A stretch of DNA of 64,000 nucleotides from Sporodiniella umbellata. Its lineage: Eukaryota > Mucoromycota > Mucoromycetes > Mucorales > Rhizopodaceae. The translations under genes and the position numbers were made by a program. Where the stretch lies: assembly GCA_025677835.1 (NCBI GenBank), contig JAIXMR010000099.1, forward strand, positions 40,911 to 104,910, in the 5' to 3' direction. Positions within the stretch are counted from its first letter, which is position 1. Every line of letters starts with the position of its first letter. Shown in pieces: positions 11,814-27,927 of the stretch. The notes below the pieces were generated by a model. That model had not been told where the DNA came from. It was given only the letters and a program-made list of their open reading frames with translations, and made no database searches.

Positions 11814-12650
11814 ATGACGACTGACTATCGAAAGATAGTAACTGATAAGCCGAACAACATGTGTTATATAAGAACGTTATCAAGCTCCATTCCTTTTCCT
11901 ATTGACGATGTTCCTGTTCGTCAATACAAGAGCACAAAGCCGGTCGATAGCCAGGACCCAGATAGTTACCGGCCCAAGGCAGACGGGATTCATGTCAAGC
12001 TAATTCTGAAGGAGGCTGTTTGTAAAGGCTGGTTAAAAAAGTACAAGAAGCCGACGTTCATGTTTAGAAGTGCGTACAAAAAACGATATGTATTGTTGGT
12101 AGATCGTATGCTGTACACTTTCAAGTCAGAGACACCCAACACGTACCGAGAGTATTTTGAGATGACTGCCGAGACGGAAGTCTATCTTTCCGATCGGTTT
12201 TCCAAGACTGCTTATTGTATCGAAATCAGCAAAAAAACAGGTAGCGAATCAGGCTTAACGGTTTGGTTGCTTCAAACAGAAGATGCCGAGACCATGAAGG
12301 TCTGGTTGAGCTACTTGAAACAAACCGTCTGCTGTTTGAAGAGAGGCCACCAAGGTCACATCACTCGTTGCGACCTGATTACACTAGAAAAAGATTCAGG
12401 CTACACCTCTCTTTCTAAGCCCAACACAGCCATCTCTTTGGAGGGTGACGGCCTTCATCGGCCGCCCAGTTCTTGTGTATCCTTGACTTTGATCGACACC
12501 ATCTGTTCAGACACCGCGAGACCTCCGTCTAAGATGTATTCAACACTCTCCAGCTTGGCTTTTTACCGTAAAAAAGTTCTTGATTACCTACCACCTCAGC
12601 CGCCGCCACCAACCTCATTACTACCTCCTATACCCCATTCTTCAGATTAA
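11814..12650 (+). CDS. PH domain-containing protein (fungal, uncharacterised)
   Basis: Single-exon gene of 278 aa, starting at the ATG at 11814. A pleckstrin-homology domain spans residues ~62-170. It begins KGWLKKY, has the basic stretch FRSAYKKRYVLLVD followed by LYTFKS, and closes with a helix containing a Trp (AETMKVWLSYLKQ), as PH folds do. The rest is low-complexity Ser/Pro, ending in a proline run (PPQPPPPTSLLPP). PH domains bind phosphoinositides or proteins, so membrane recruitment is plausible; no catalytic domain is visible. A TATATATA-like stretch lies about 15-20 bp upstream of the ATG. Codon usage is less AT-biased than in the surrounding spacers, supporting a real gene. Confidence 0.8.
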   Translation: MTTDYRKIVTDKPNNMCYIRTLSSSIPFPIDDVPVRQYKSTKPVDSQDPDSYRPKADGIHVKLILKEAVCKGWLKKYKKPTFMFRSAYKKRYVLLVDRMLYTFKSETPNTYREYFEMTAETEVYLSDRFSKTAYCIEISKKTGSESGLTVWLLQTEDAETMKVWLSYLKQTVCCLKRGHQGHITRCDLITLEKDSGYTSLSKPNTAISLEGDGLHRPPSSCVSLTLIDTICSDTARPPSKMYSTLSSLAFYRKKVLDYLPPQPPPPTSLLPPIPHSSD

Positions 12651-13170
12651 ATCGTTGTATCGTTTCTTTTGACCTATCATCTCTACATACACACATAGGC
12701 TTGTCTATGAACTGGCAAATACTCATCACAGTATCTTATCGTTGTGAGGGCTTGCCTTCAAAATAGAAAAAAGAACTTTGAGTTTTATAAAATTCATTTT
12801 TCATCTGATAATAGATAAAAACATCTTGAGTTCTGTTTTAAAATAAGACAAGGTGTAGAAAAAAAAGGGGGCTCAAAAGACACAAGGGAAAAAAAACAAA
12901 AAACAAAAAAAAGGTACCTCTAAGGAGAGCCGATGGCCCCTGAGACTTTATTACGCCTACAGCCAAAAAAAGACAGACATGTTTACTTTCTTCTGCTATA
13001 TTCCAAATCACGAGAGAAAACAACATAGGCTGACCCTCACTGCGTTTTAATAATACGCTTTACTGAAGCGCATATTCAATCGAAAGCTAAGCGGTTTTTC
13101 TCTTTTGACAATAAAAACTGCTTGTTTCAATATCAGCTTAGAATCGAGAAAATTGATTTTTCTTTTTATC

Positions 13171-13201
<31 letters not shown>

Positions 13202-15981
13202 GCTTTTGCTTTTGCTTTTTATCAATTGCTTATTAGTTCTTTACAGGCTCTGAATTCAGAAGACTAAGAGAAAAAGAAAGAATGATTTGCTTTGAGTTGC
13301 TCAATTTGAAGACAGAAAAAAGCCTCTCATTCGAAATAGGTAAAACATAAGCTGAGATTAAACGCTTTCTTTTCCACGCTTGTTCTCTTGCTTCTCTTTA
13401 TATCTTAATTTCCAGCGAACATTACTGGTGGTCCTGCAAATAGGAAGCAAGACAGAAAAAGGGTTTTAATCCAGTATAGTTTTTTATGGTTTTGAAAAAA
13501 AATTAGCTTTCAGACTTTTTTTTTTTCTTGAGCTTTTCCCATTTTTCCTTTGTTTTTTATTTGAAAATGGAATTTTGGGAAAAATATTTGACCAACGGCC
13601 TTTTCTTGGAGTCTAAGATAAAAATACAATAAGGATAGTATTTGGGTACTATCAATGTATGAAGATTTACTATGGCTAATCGAGCTGACGGGTTTCTAGA
13701 CAGCAAGCATAATAATGTGCGTAAGCAGCTTTGTAGTCTCAGAAGCTTCTTTTTTGCTTTCAAGACGAATTGAATCTTGAAATTTTTTAAAGCCAAATAT
13801 CATAAAACAATCCAGAGAATATACGCTTTAGTAACAAACTTTGGTTTTGCAGACAATTCATCAGCTTTTTTTTTTTTTTTTTAGTGTATACTAAGGATAG
13901 TGAGGGCACACTGTTTCTCTTCAAACTATTTTTAGGGTCTCTCAGACAGAAAACCTAAAAAGAACAAGTGAGGTTAACACTTAATCGACTGTAGCTCAAA
14001 GCAAGTAGTTGTGCTGTAGACTTTCATGTTACTTTCATATATTGTAATAATGGTATGGTTCTTGATTGTTCCAATACATAAACAACTCCAAAAAAAAAAA
14101 GAAGTAAAAGGACCTGGTTACGGCTGTTTCAGTGATTCGTTAATAAAGTGAAAATCAATGTGCAGTTGATCTTTCTTTGTTATTTGCTTTCGGTATAGCG
14201 TCATTTGTATATACTCAGTACCAAGTCTTTGCAAAGCAGGTTTTTGGTACTCAGTACTTTGAACCTTCTTAATTCAGCCTTGAGTTCTTGCGTACCTTGA
14301 ATGGTATTTCTGTTTGTAGCTTTGAGCAGGCATGCACCCAAAGGAAGCCTCTTTTATCGCTTGTCATGATTGCCTCTAGGGAAGGAAAAGCCTTATCTTT
14401 TTTGTAACACTACTTTTGGCTTCCAGCGATCACAAAAGCCAAAGATAAAGAGTTTTACCTAATGTGGTATGATAGACGTCGTGGCCAATAAAGCTACTCG
14501 GCTGATAGACCAAAGACTGATATTGCAAAAAGAACAGATGGTTTGTCTTGTTTAACGTTTTGCGAATCTTTACTTTGCTTTGGCTCATATCCTCACCGTA
14601 CAAACACAACTCACTCGGCCCGATAGCGCTTCTCCGCTTGGTCATCCGGTTCATCTAAGTTTTCTTTTGCCTAAAAAGTCTATATTGAGGGGCTTCAGAC
14701 TGGGTTTAACGATAGTTTTATGCAAGCAAAACGTCAAGCTGTAAATGCATTTTCAATACAAATCCGCGTTTGTCTGTGTAATGATGGATTCAGCTTGGAA
14801 ATAGAAAGCATCAAAAAAAGGTATGAACAGAACGCTGTGATTTTTTTTTTTTTTTTTAAAAAGACTAGTGTTTACAGTATTTAAAGCTTTTGAAAACTCC
14901 GTCTGCTTTTTCAGGCCAGAGCACACAAGACAAGGGAATTCCTTTATATTGGATAGGATTTATTCTGGATATAGGCATATCTTCAATAACTTTTTTTTCT
15001 TTCTCTTAGGCTTGACCGTGCTATTCATAACAATGTGAGTACATCTTGCTAAATACAAAAAAAAAAAAAAAAAAAAAAAAAAAGCGTATGAGAAGGGCTT
15101 TATCAATGCCTTTCGAAAACTGAATTTTGTAAGCTCAAGGAGTACTGATGCAGTAAACTGTGTTTGGGCCATCAACCCGCCCGTTGAGGTTTAAAAAAGC
15201 GCGCCCTTTGGCGCTGTAAAGGTTTGAGCAGCAAGGGCAAACTCAATTTCTATTTTGGGAGCTACTTCTACTCAAAGACCTGTCAAGGTTAGTTTAAGAA
15301 AACCTCTTCTGCTGTCCAAAAAAAAAAAAAAGAAAAAGAAAAAGTAGTTAGCAAGCGGTAAAAACAGCAAGTGAAGAGGGCGGCCGCCGATCGTTGTGTT
15401 CACTTTAACAAAGACAAAATGAACGAGTTCTTTAAGATGAAAGGACAATGACTGATTATGGATAAAGTGTATAGCCAAACTAATGGGTGAAAAGATTAGA
15501 GATGGTAGTTGTTAATGTATCCACTGTATCCATTTAACATTTTACCCTCTAGAAATCGGTCTAATTGAGCGGATCCCATCTGTTGTCAAGAGCCAAGAGA
15601 GTTTGTTTTAAACAAAGACACTCTTTCTCAAATAATAGCTGAAGCCAGTAATCAGGTTTCTACAACTTCTTTCTGTAGGTTGCTCAGTCAAATGTTTCAG
15701 CGACTACCTTACAGGTCTTGCTATTGAATGAATAGATCTAATTTCATTCAACGCAACAATTCTATGAGTTGTTACTTTCAAATGCGGTGCACTTGTTTAT
15801 TCAATAGAGAATGGAATCTTTTTTTTTTTATGACGCACTTAATGGATGGTACACCCTTTTTATGATGCACTTTAAAAATTTTTTGTGCAACGCTTCTTTG
15901 GCAAAAGGTTTATTGCAACACAAGAACAAGGAGCGGGAATCAAAAGACTCGCTAATTCAACTCCTACTTTGAAAGGTTAGT

Positions 15982-16012
<31 letters not shown>

Positions 16013-16142
16013 CTCTTACACAGAGTTTCTTTTTAATTCTCAACCTTTTTTTTTTTTTTAGTAACCTTTTCTCTCTTTTCTTAAACTTTAGCCCCCTACC
16101 CCTTCTTTTTTGCTATAGAAACCACCACTGCTTAATATCAGA
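12651..16142. other. Long spacer with homopolymer runs; no assigned gene
   Basis: 3.5 kb between the PH-domain gene and the homeobox gene. It carries T runs near 13179-13201 and 15987-16012, an A run near 15058-15083 and many shorter ones. Patches of higher GC on the minus strand (around 14430-14660 and 15350-15480) contain open frames of 60-75 aa that match no family I know. The last ~200 bp (15960-16142) is pyrimidine-rich and probably the promoter or leader of the homeobox gene. Confidence 0.5.
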
Positions 16143-17713
16143 ATGAGTTCCTTGTTGAATGATAACCACAGCCAAAGCTGGTCCACCCATGAAAACGAAA
16201 CCAACCTAAGCGATGATGCTACAAACCTGCAGGCGAGCCAGCCAGTACGTAAGAGAACCCGGGCTACAGCAGAACAATTGTCTGTGCTGGAAGATACGTT
16301 TGCTGTGAATGTGAGCCCCAACTCGAAACTAAGAAAACAGCTCTCCGATCAGCTACAGATGAGCGAGCGATCAATTCAGATATGGTTTCAAAACCGAAGA
16401 GCCAAAGTGAAGCATATGCAAAAGCGAGCTCAGATGCAGATGCATCAAGCGTCTATTCGAGCCCAACTTTACCAATACCACCAACAGCAACAACAGACGT
16501 ACGGTGTGCCACCACCTGTCAATTATTATTTTAACCCCTCCGCTGTCAATGCACAACGACTGGCCAACAGTAACAGTAACTCAATGACACGCGCACAGAG
16601 TGTGGACGCAGTTCAGCACTATCATCGCCAACAGCAAATGTTGGGTCAGCCCAGCCATCCGCCCTCTCAATTAGGTGGTTTTCAAGGCACACCGCCTGTC
16701 TTGTTTTATCCCGGCCTGGATGCCCGACAGAGCATGCCGCCTTACGATTTGAACGAGATGGGCCCGGAGTTTCCAGACTATTTACATGGCCCTCCAAGCC
16801 CGGTTCGACCCCTTAAGTCGTCGGCCACCATACCCACTCTAATACCTGTGCCTGATGCAGGTCCAACCGCTGTGCTTGTAGGCAATCACCGCGAGGAGAC
16901 CTCAACCGGGTTAGAGAACCCAACAGAAGAACTTTGGATCTCATCTCCCGGTAAAAGCCCTAGAGCTTATTTAGACCCTTTATTTTTTTTTTCTAAGATT
17001 CTTCTATAGATTCTCCTCATCAGACGCCTGATAGAGCAGGCACGGTGGATCCCTCGAACCTGATGATGTCTAACGAAACCAAAGGGGAAGAAGAGGAGGC
17101 AGATGACGATGAAGAGCCCAAGGATCTGTACTTGAGCGCTACCACACTCACCGTAGGCACCTGGCATCGACTTCGAATGAACGAAACAGACCTTGTCTGT
17201 GTCTATCGTCCGGACACTCGTACGTTTGCCTGGCATATTGTGGATGGCGGCTGTCATTTCAAGATGGAGGTTGCACAAGATGCGGTAAGTAGCATCGAAT
17301 ACCTTTCGAGCAGCGATGCACTAGCTGAGGTTCATTTCGATATCAGTGAACCTCCTTTGTTTTACATGGAATCCACCACTGTAAACGAAACAGACAAAGA
17401 CAAGCGATCGGTCAGCCCCGTCTGGGTTCAATGCTCGGATTTTACCGAGGGGAAACAAGCCTCGCGCTTCTTTCGACATTCTCTGAAAGGTTTACAGCAT
17501 CACCTCAAACAAGAGCTTCTTGCACTCATCCAAAATCACGATGAAACCCGCCGTCTCGTACATTTCACTGAGCCCCCGCCACCCACTTATCCCCTGGATT
17601 ATCCAGAACTCTACAATCCACCCTATGTACCCTCAAACCTTTATTGGCCCCATCACACCTCGTCTGCCCCTTCCGAAGACACCTTGCTTTCCTCTGGCCT
17701 TTATATCACTTAA
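16143..17713 (+). CDS. Homeobox transcription factor, HOY1/Phx1-like
   Basis: Two exons, 16143-16950 and 17010-17713 (59-nt intron), 503 aa. The homeodomain is at residues ~35-95, with the recognition helix IQIWFQNRRAKVKH (W81, N84 by count), so sequence-specific DNA binding is expected. A Gln-rich stretch and a disordered Pro/Ser region follow. After the intron, an acidic patch (EEEEADDDEEP) leads into a conserved C-terminal module (about residues 310-430: LTVGTWHRLR...VYRPDTRTFAWHI...). This module resembles the PH-like region of fungal Phx1 and Yarrowia Hoy1, regulators linked to stationary phase and hyphal growth; the assignment to that group is by memory of the family. A Tyr/Pro-rich tail ends the protein. 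Nuclear location is inferred. Confidence 0.85.
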
Positions 17714-18036
17714 TTGACCCACTCTTTCTTTTCTATTCTTATTCTCTGTACTTTCTTTTTTGGTCGCAGATTCTCTCTGCATCTCCTTTCACCGTAGATT
17801 CTCTCTGTACTTTCTTTAGGTTTTTATCTATTATTTTTTGTTCTCATATTCTTTCCCTTTTTTTTTTTTTTTTTTTTTTTTTCTTTTTCCTTTTATTTTA
17901 TATACAAAAAAAAAGAACTTTGTGTTGTATGTGTATATATTATAAATAGACAAGCTTCTCTATCCATCTTACTCTCTTTTCCTTTATTCCTTTCTTTTTT
18001 GTATATTTTTTTAATTATCAGTTCACATTTTTTTCT

Positions 18037-18071
<35 letters not shown>

Positions 18072-18135
18072 AAATAAAAAATAAAAAATGAAGCTCTCTT
18101 TTCTTTGCATACACTTTTTTTTTTTTTGAGTGAAA
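17714..18135 (+). other. Pyrimidine-rich spacer between homeobox gene and SWT1
   Basis: 422 bp dominated by CT-rich sequence and long T runs (about 17858-17881 and 18041-18067). It holds the homeobox 3' UTR and the leader of the SWT1-like gene. The T-run/ATG arrangement matches other leaders in the window. Short ORFs here are poly-Phe or poly-Lys artefacts. Confidence 0.6.
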
Positions 18136-19298
18136 ATGGAAGACTTGATGGACATTGACGGTCCCGAGTTTATCAACCATGTTAATGCTCAGATTGCTAC
18201 TATACGTTCCGGCGGTCTTGATCGGCCTGTGGACTTGTCCTTGTTTAGCATGGAATCAAAAGGTGAGATTGTCAGTATATATAAAAAAAAAAAAAAAAAA
18301 AAAAAAAACAGTAAGATCTCATTGCATTTTGAAAGATAGTCAAACTTTTACAACAATTGCCATTGTAGATACCAACTTTCTCATTTCCAATCTGGCTTAC
18401 CTGAGAACCTTACTTGAAGCGGCAGAAAAGAACCCAGGGAGTTTGCTGATACTCATACCTTGGGTTGTAATAAGAGAGTTGGACGGTTTAAAGGTACATG
18501 GGATAATACACACAGTTTTAAAAGTATTGACCCAAAAGCTTGGTCTATAGGGTAGAAGGAGTTCCCTCAGCTCAGAGAGTGTAGACACTTTGGCTAGAAA
18601 GGCCATGAAATTTTTGGAGACACAACTCCAAGAAAAGTCAAAATACTTGAAAGGCCAAAAGCTGCATGAAACAAGAATCGATCGTAGTTTACAAGTAAGA
18701 ACAACATATAAATAGATTCTGGATACTTAAAACACATCTTCTGAAGGATCCTAAACTGAAAGGAGACGATTTGATCTTGGACTGCTGCATCTATTTCCAA
18801 TCCATCACTCATCAAAACATCTATTTGCTCTCAAACGATAGAAATCTTTGCATCAAAGTCATGATACACGACATTCAATCCCTTTCTGCCGAATCCAAGA
18901 CAAAAATGGGCCATTTCATTAAGGCTGTCAGCAACAATCGCTTCTTGCCCCAGTCACGGCCTATAGCACAACCCATAGCACAGAGGCCGCTCCAGCCTTC
19001 CTTGGAAGAAGATTCTGTAAGTAGGCCATCCTGTTCTGTGTTTTGTTCTTATAAACTATAGGGTATGGACATTGACGATGAAGGTTACGCTTTCGAGGCT
19101 ACAGAGGATATGGCTATGGTGATGGATTACGACGCTCACTTTAGATCAGGCACCTCGGAGAGTAGATGGGCAAAAGAGCCTCCTCTGTTAGTAGCCCCTC
19201 GAAGACCCACGCCACCGCCGTTGGATCTTACACCTCCTGCTTTTGCAACCGACAAAAAATCCACTTGGGCCTCAATCCATGCACCAAAATACCTTTGA
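18136..19298 (+). CDS. SWT1: SWT1-like PIN-domain endoribonuclease
   Basis: Five exons: 18136-18262, 18336-18493, 18551-18694, 18747-19016, 19062-19298, 311 aa. The PIN domain occupies residues ~48-200, with acidic metal ligands visible in order: IVDTNFL (D54), VVIRELDGL, GDDLILDC and LLSNDRNL. The helix after the second motif (VDTLARKAMKFLE) also matches SWT1. In yeast, SWT1 is a nuclear endonuclease in mRNP quality control near nuclear pores. Yeast SWT1 has additional N- and C-terminal regions; this protein is short, with only ~40 residues before the PIN domain and a Pro-rich tail. The intron after exon 1 contains a long A run directly after its donor. Confidence 0.85.
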
Positions 19299-19344
19299 AA
19301 AAACATCCATCATCACCTGTTTTTTCTTTTTTTCTTTTTGTCTA

Positions 19345-19385
<41 letters not shown>

Positions 19386-19630
19386 TTTTTTTTTTTCATT
19401 CATTCATTATTAAACTAGAGTTTACTTCTTAAATTTTGTCCAAAAGTCGTAAAACAATCAATAGCCATGGGTGTTACACAGCGCCTATGCAAACCTTTCT
19501 TTGTTCCTCAAAAAAAAACCCTCAAAACGCAAAGTGGCAAGCAGTATATAGACTATAACATAGCTGTAGCCTCCTAAAAACATATGCTATATATAAAAAT
19601 ACGATCTAAATTCTATATTGATCTCTACCC

Positions 19631-19662
<32 letters not shown>

Positions 19663-20739
19663 CTCATCAGGACTCTTTGCTGCTAATCAAAAGGTGGATA
19701 TGAATTGAGGGGTACACAACTACTTGTTTACGAGCAACCTTACATACAGGGACTTTAAACATTCTTGTCAACCTTTGATTTTCTTAATAAAATCTTGAGC
19801 GGTATCCAAATCAAGAAAAGTCTGTTCGTTGCTTATACACCCCAACACTATAAAAATGCTTCTTTTTGTAGGCATCTAGGCTTGCTGATTGGGATCGCTA
19901 TGTATACTATCTGGTTTTTAGAGCTAGTTATAAGCTTAAATGCTTTTGTTTTTTTTTTGTTTTGGTTGTTGGAATGTTAGACTCCAAGTAGATTAAATTT
20001 GCTCTTTATTAGACAGACCAACGTAAATCCCTTCAAAAGATGCAGGAAAAACAAATTTGAGCGCGTATATCCCGACACTTTATTATGTAAATCAGCTTTT
20101 TTTTTAAAAAAGAGCCAAGACTTTAGTTGGCATAGAAACTGAACAGTTTAATTATTTGGCTATTAACAGAATACTATGACTTTCCAGATGTTTCCGAAAA
20201 CTCTTGATAATTCCCCGTCAAAAGAAAGTCATTGTATGAAGAGTGCTACAAAACATGTAGAGATATTACAGTTGAATACAGAGAAAAAACTGGCATGTGT
20301 AACAAATAAGAGCAATAAAAACGCGAAAAAAAAAAAAAAATTACCTCGCGATCCACAAAAATTGATTCGGTCACCTAAAGTTCATATTTCTTGCATAATA
20401 ACGGTTCTTGTAAACAAATAAGTGACCTTTATAGTAGAGTCACATGGGCTTTTCTTTATTTGTCATGAACATCATTGTTTGATTTTGTGTATCAGTAAAA
20501 CTAAACAAAAACATGATTTCTGACGTGGGCCCACTAAAAAAGGAGAACAATGGTGGAGAATAGCATAATTTCTCCTTTCACTGCTTTCAAATCCCGCTAT
20601 ACTGTGCGTCATTCTAGGCATATTTGCCTTCATTTTTCTTTTTTTTTTTTTTTTTTATTTATTTATATCTTTTTAAACTTTTTTCTTTTTTTTTTTTTTT
20701 CCGTTGTAAGCTTTCTTTTCTTTAAAACTTTATAACAAA
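19299..20739. other. Spacer with (TC)n repeat and poly(A/T) runs
   Basis: 1.4 kb holding the SWT1 3' UTR and the B56 promoter and leader. A (TC)n microsatellite (~19347-19377) runs into a T run, and an A run of about 29 nt is at 19631-19659. The leader just before the B56 ATG (20630-20735) is strongly T/C-rich. Two frames of 71 and 81 aa (19765-19980, 20176-20421) show no family features. Confidence 0.55.
19347..19377 (+). repeat. (TC)n microsatellite
   Basis: About fifteen uninterrupted TC units followed by a run of ~18 T. It lies about 50 bp after the SWT1 stop, in its presumed 3' UTR. Confidence 0.9.
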
Positions 20740-22910
20740 ATGATGAAAGGATTGAAAGGTGTTGTATGTAATAATTCAAAAGAAAAAGCTTTATTGTTTT
20801 TTTTTTTATTAACAAAAAAATAAATACTCATTATTATACTCAGCTTTCAAGAACCCGATCTCAAAAAGACAAGTCGAACGATCGACAATCATCAAACAAT
20901 TCTCAAAACAACACAAAAAAACAACCTTCTAGCAAGGCCCGAACTGATCAAGTAGGACCCGAAGACACAAAGGCATTGCCTATGGATGCCTCTGTTAGCA
21001 ATGAGATTGTAATCAAAGTGATAAAAAACGATCTGTTTGTAGACTAATGGCAACCTTTAAAAAACAGCCTCTACCTCGCTTTGGAAAGTCTTCTGAAGTA
21101 ACAAAGCAAATGCTATTAGACACACCCAAGGATACCATTCCACCTACCGCCTCGGGCCCTCGTCGACAACGTTCCTCAAGCATATATCCAGCGCATGAGA
21201 AGAAGGACCTGGAAAAATGCCCGGGGTTTCACGGTAGGACGAGATGATGTATCTAGAAGGAGAATATACATGTATAGAAACAGAGGAGTAACATCTCTGC
21301 GTTTATATAGAAGTACCCCAAGCTAAAAAACAAGACTTGTTTATCCGAAAACTCATACAGTGCCAAACACTCTTTGATTTTGGAGACCCGGCAGCGGACC
21401 TAAAGAATAAGGAAATTAAACGACAAGAGTTACAGGATATATTGGAATACATTGTCACTGTCACAGGGTCTATTACAGAAGCAGTATATCCGGATATTGT
21501 ACGCATGGTAAATAAAAGCAAAAGGAGAAGACAGAACACCCACCCAACACCGCATAGTTTAGTGTCAATGCTTTTCGTACTATATCACCTCAAACTATCA
21601 TCAATGCTGAAGTATATGAACCAGATGAGGATGAACCGGCTCTAGAAACAGCATGGCCTCATCTTCAGCTAGTATACGAGTTTTTTCTTCGCTTTATAGA
21701 ATCTCCAGACTTCAACTCACAGCTGGCTAGAAAATATATTGATCAAAAATTTGTGCTTCAAGTAAGCCATCTTTGTCAAACCTCTTGATGTTAACCATTG
21801 TTTTTATATAAAGCTGCTAGAACTGTTTGATAGTGAAGACCCAAGAGAAAGAGATTTACTGAAAACAGTGCTTCACAGAATTTACGGAAAATTTTTAAAC
21901 TTGAGAGCTTTTATACGCAAGTCTATCAACAATATCTTCTTTCAATTTATATATGAAACAGAGAGGTTTAATGGAATTGCAGAGTTATTGGAAATATTAG
22001 GAAGGTAAATAAAGCAAGGTATAGAATCAGATCTCTTATACGTGTATTGAACCTATAAAAATAGCATTATAAACGGTTTTGTTTTGCCTCTGAAGAAGGA
22101 ACATAAAACCTTCCTTTTTAAGGTGCTTATACCTCTTCACAAGCCCCCTTCTTTACCGACCTATAGTCCTCAGCTATCGTACTGCATTGTTCAATTTATA
22201 GAAAAAGAGCCAGAGCTTGCTGCTGACGTTATGCAGGGCCTCATAAGAAACTGGCCAAAAGTAAACAGTATTAAAGAGGTAATATTCTTGGTGGAGATAG
22301 AAGACGCTTTGGACGTGATAGATACACAAGATTTTGAAAGATTCATGGTTCCTTTCTTTCAAAAACTATCACAATGTGTTTCCAGCTCTCATTTTCAGGC
22401 AAGTAGATCGGACTAAAAAAAAAAAAAAAGAGTGAGATGGTTCTGACTTTCTTTTATTTTAGGTGGCTGAAAGAGCCCTTTACTTTTTCAATTACGAGGA
22501 CGTGGTGCGAGTTTTAAGTGAAAATATCGAGCTGCTTATGCCAATTGTTTTCCCGCCTCTTTACAAGTACTCAAAAGAACACTGGAATCGAACCATTCAT
22601 GGGCTTGCTTATAATGCTCTACAGCTATTGATGAGACTTGGACCCCAGCTGTTTGACGAGTATGCAGAAAAATACAAAGACGATGAGTAAGTTGCTTCTA
22701 GTTCATGAAAAACATATACACATATATATTCAAAACAAATCCCCTCCCTTTTTTTTTTTCGTCTATTCTAGTAGATCAAAAGAAAAAGCTAACAATGAAA
22801 AAAATGAAATTTGGAGTCAGTTGGAATACAGAACACATGAAAAAATGTTACTGAAACCGGGAATAGAAGCGACTACAGGGCAAACTTCAAAAGATGAAAT
22901 AACACCATAA
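20740..22910 (+). CDS. RTS1: Serine/threonine phosphatase PP2A regulatory subunit B56 (B')
   Basis: Nine exons: 20740-20763, 20844-21008, 21068-21233, 21311-21507, 21558-21761, 21814-22004, 22065-22398, 22463-22686, 22772-22910, 547 aa. The basic N-terminus MMKGLKG resembles yeast Rts1 and fission-yeast Par1. The B56 HEAT-like core starts at [17 protein letters not shown] and includes [47 protein letters not shown] and [18 protein letters not shown]56 subunits direct PP2A to substrates with LxxIxE motifs, with roles at the centromere, in septation and in stress. Exon 1 is only 24 nt. The intron between exons 7 and 8 begins with GC (cag/gcaagt), a GC-AG intron forced by the conserved SSHFQ/VAERAL junction. 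Confidence 0.95.
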
Positions 22911-23651
22911 TAGATACAGCTCTTTTTTTTTTTTTCTCTTCTTTTTTTCTTTAAAAAAAAAAAGATATACAACTACTGCTATATATTTATGTATATAGAC
23001 ACTTTATACAAAACTACAAAACAAGAAATGTAGTGATAGTAATAACAACACAACCTAATATTAAAAAGCAATGATACCAATTATCGAGCTATGCTTGTAA
23101 AACGTGCATCAATCAAATGTCTTTGAGAGCAAATTTTCAATGCAGAACTTTTTTTTGTCTTTTCATTTTTTGCAAGTAGCTGTTTTCCAAAAAAAAAAAA
23201 AAAAAAAAAAAATTGACATTGAGTTTTGTCTTAATAAAAAAAGTATCTCTTCGATCAGCCAAAGGTCACTTTATCTACAATTTAATAAGCTAAATAGGTC
23301 TTCACGATAAATAAGAGCTTTTGTATTTTACTTGGTGCTGTATTGTTTATAGGTCAGAGCTTTTATGAACATAAATTCTGTTTTGTTTATGAATGTCAAA
23401 AAATTTGGACTTGAGAAACAAAGTTTAAGTCAAAGATAAAAAAAAAGGTGTTCAATGATGGATAAGAAGGATTTATCCCCAATCTGGGAACTACCTTTAA
23501 AGAAAAAGCTGAGGCCATCTCCTAGCTGATAAACAAGCAACATTTCACAAAAAAAAAAAAAAAAAAAGGGTGGACAATAACTAGTCAAGAGGCTGAAATA
23601 GATCTTTGAGGATTTTTCTCATTTTCTAAATTTTTATTGGTCGCAAACATA
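22911..23651. other. Convergent spacer between B56 and USP7-type genes
   Basis: 741 bp between two stop codons. AT-rich with A runs near 23192-23210 and 23549-23567. No ORF above 68 aa and no recognisable motif. It presumably contains both 3' UTRs. Confidence 0.6.

Positions 23652-27927
<4,276 letters not shown>

Noticed and set aside
12838..13026. 62-aa minus-strand frame with hydrophobic stretch
   Set aside because: Phe/Leu content comes from A-rich purine runs on the plus strand; no supporting context.
17644..17949. 101-aa frame after the homeobox gene
   Set aside because: Overlaps the homeobox stop in another frame and is mostly a translation of a T/C-rich UTR.
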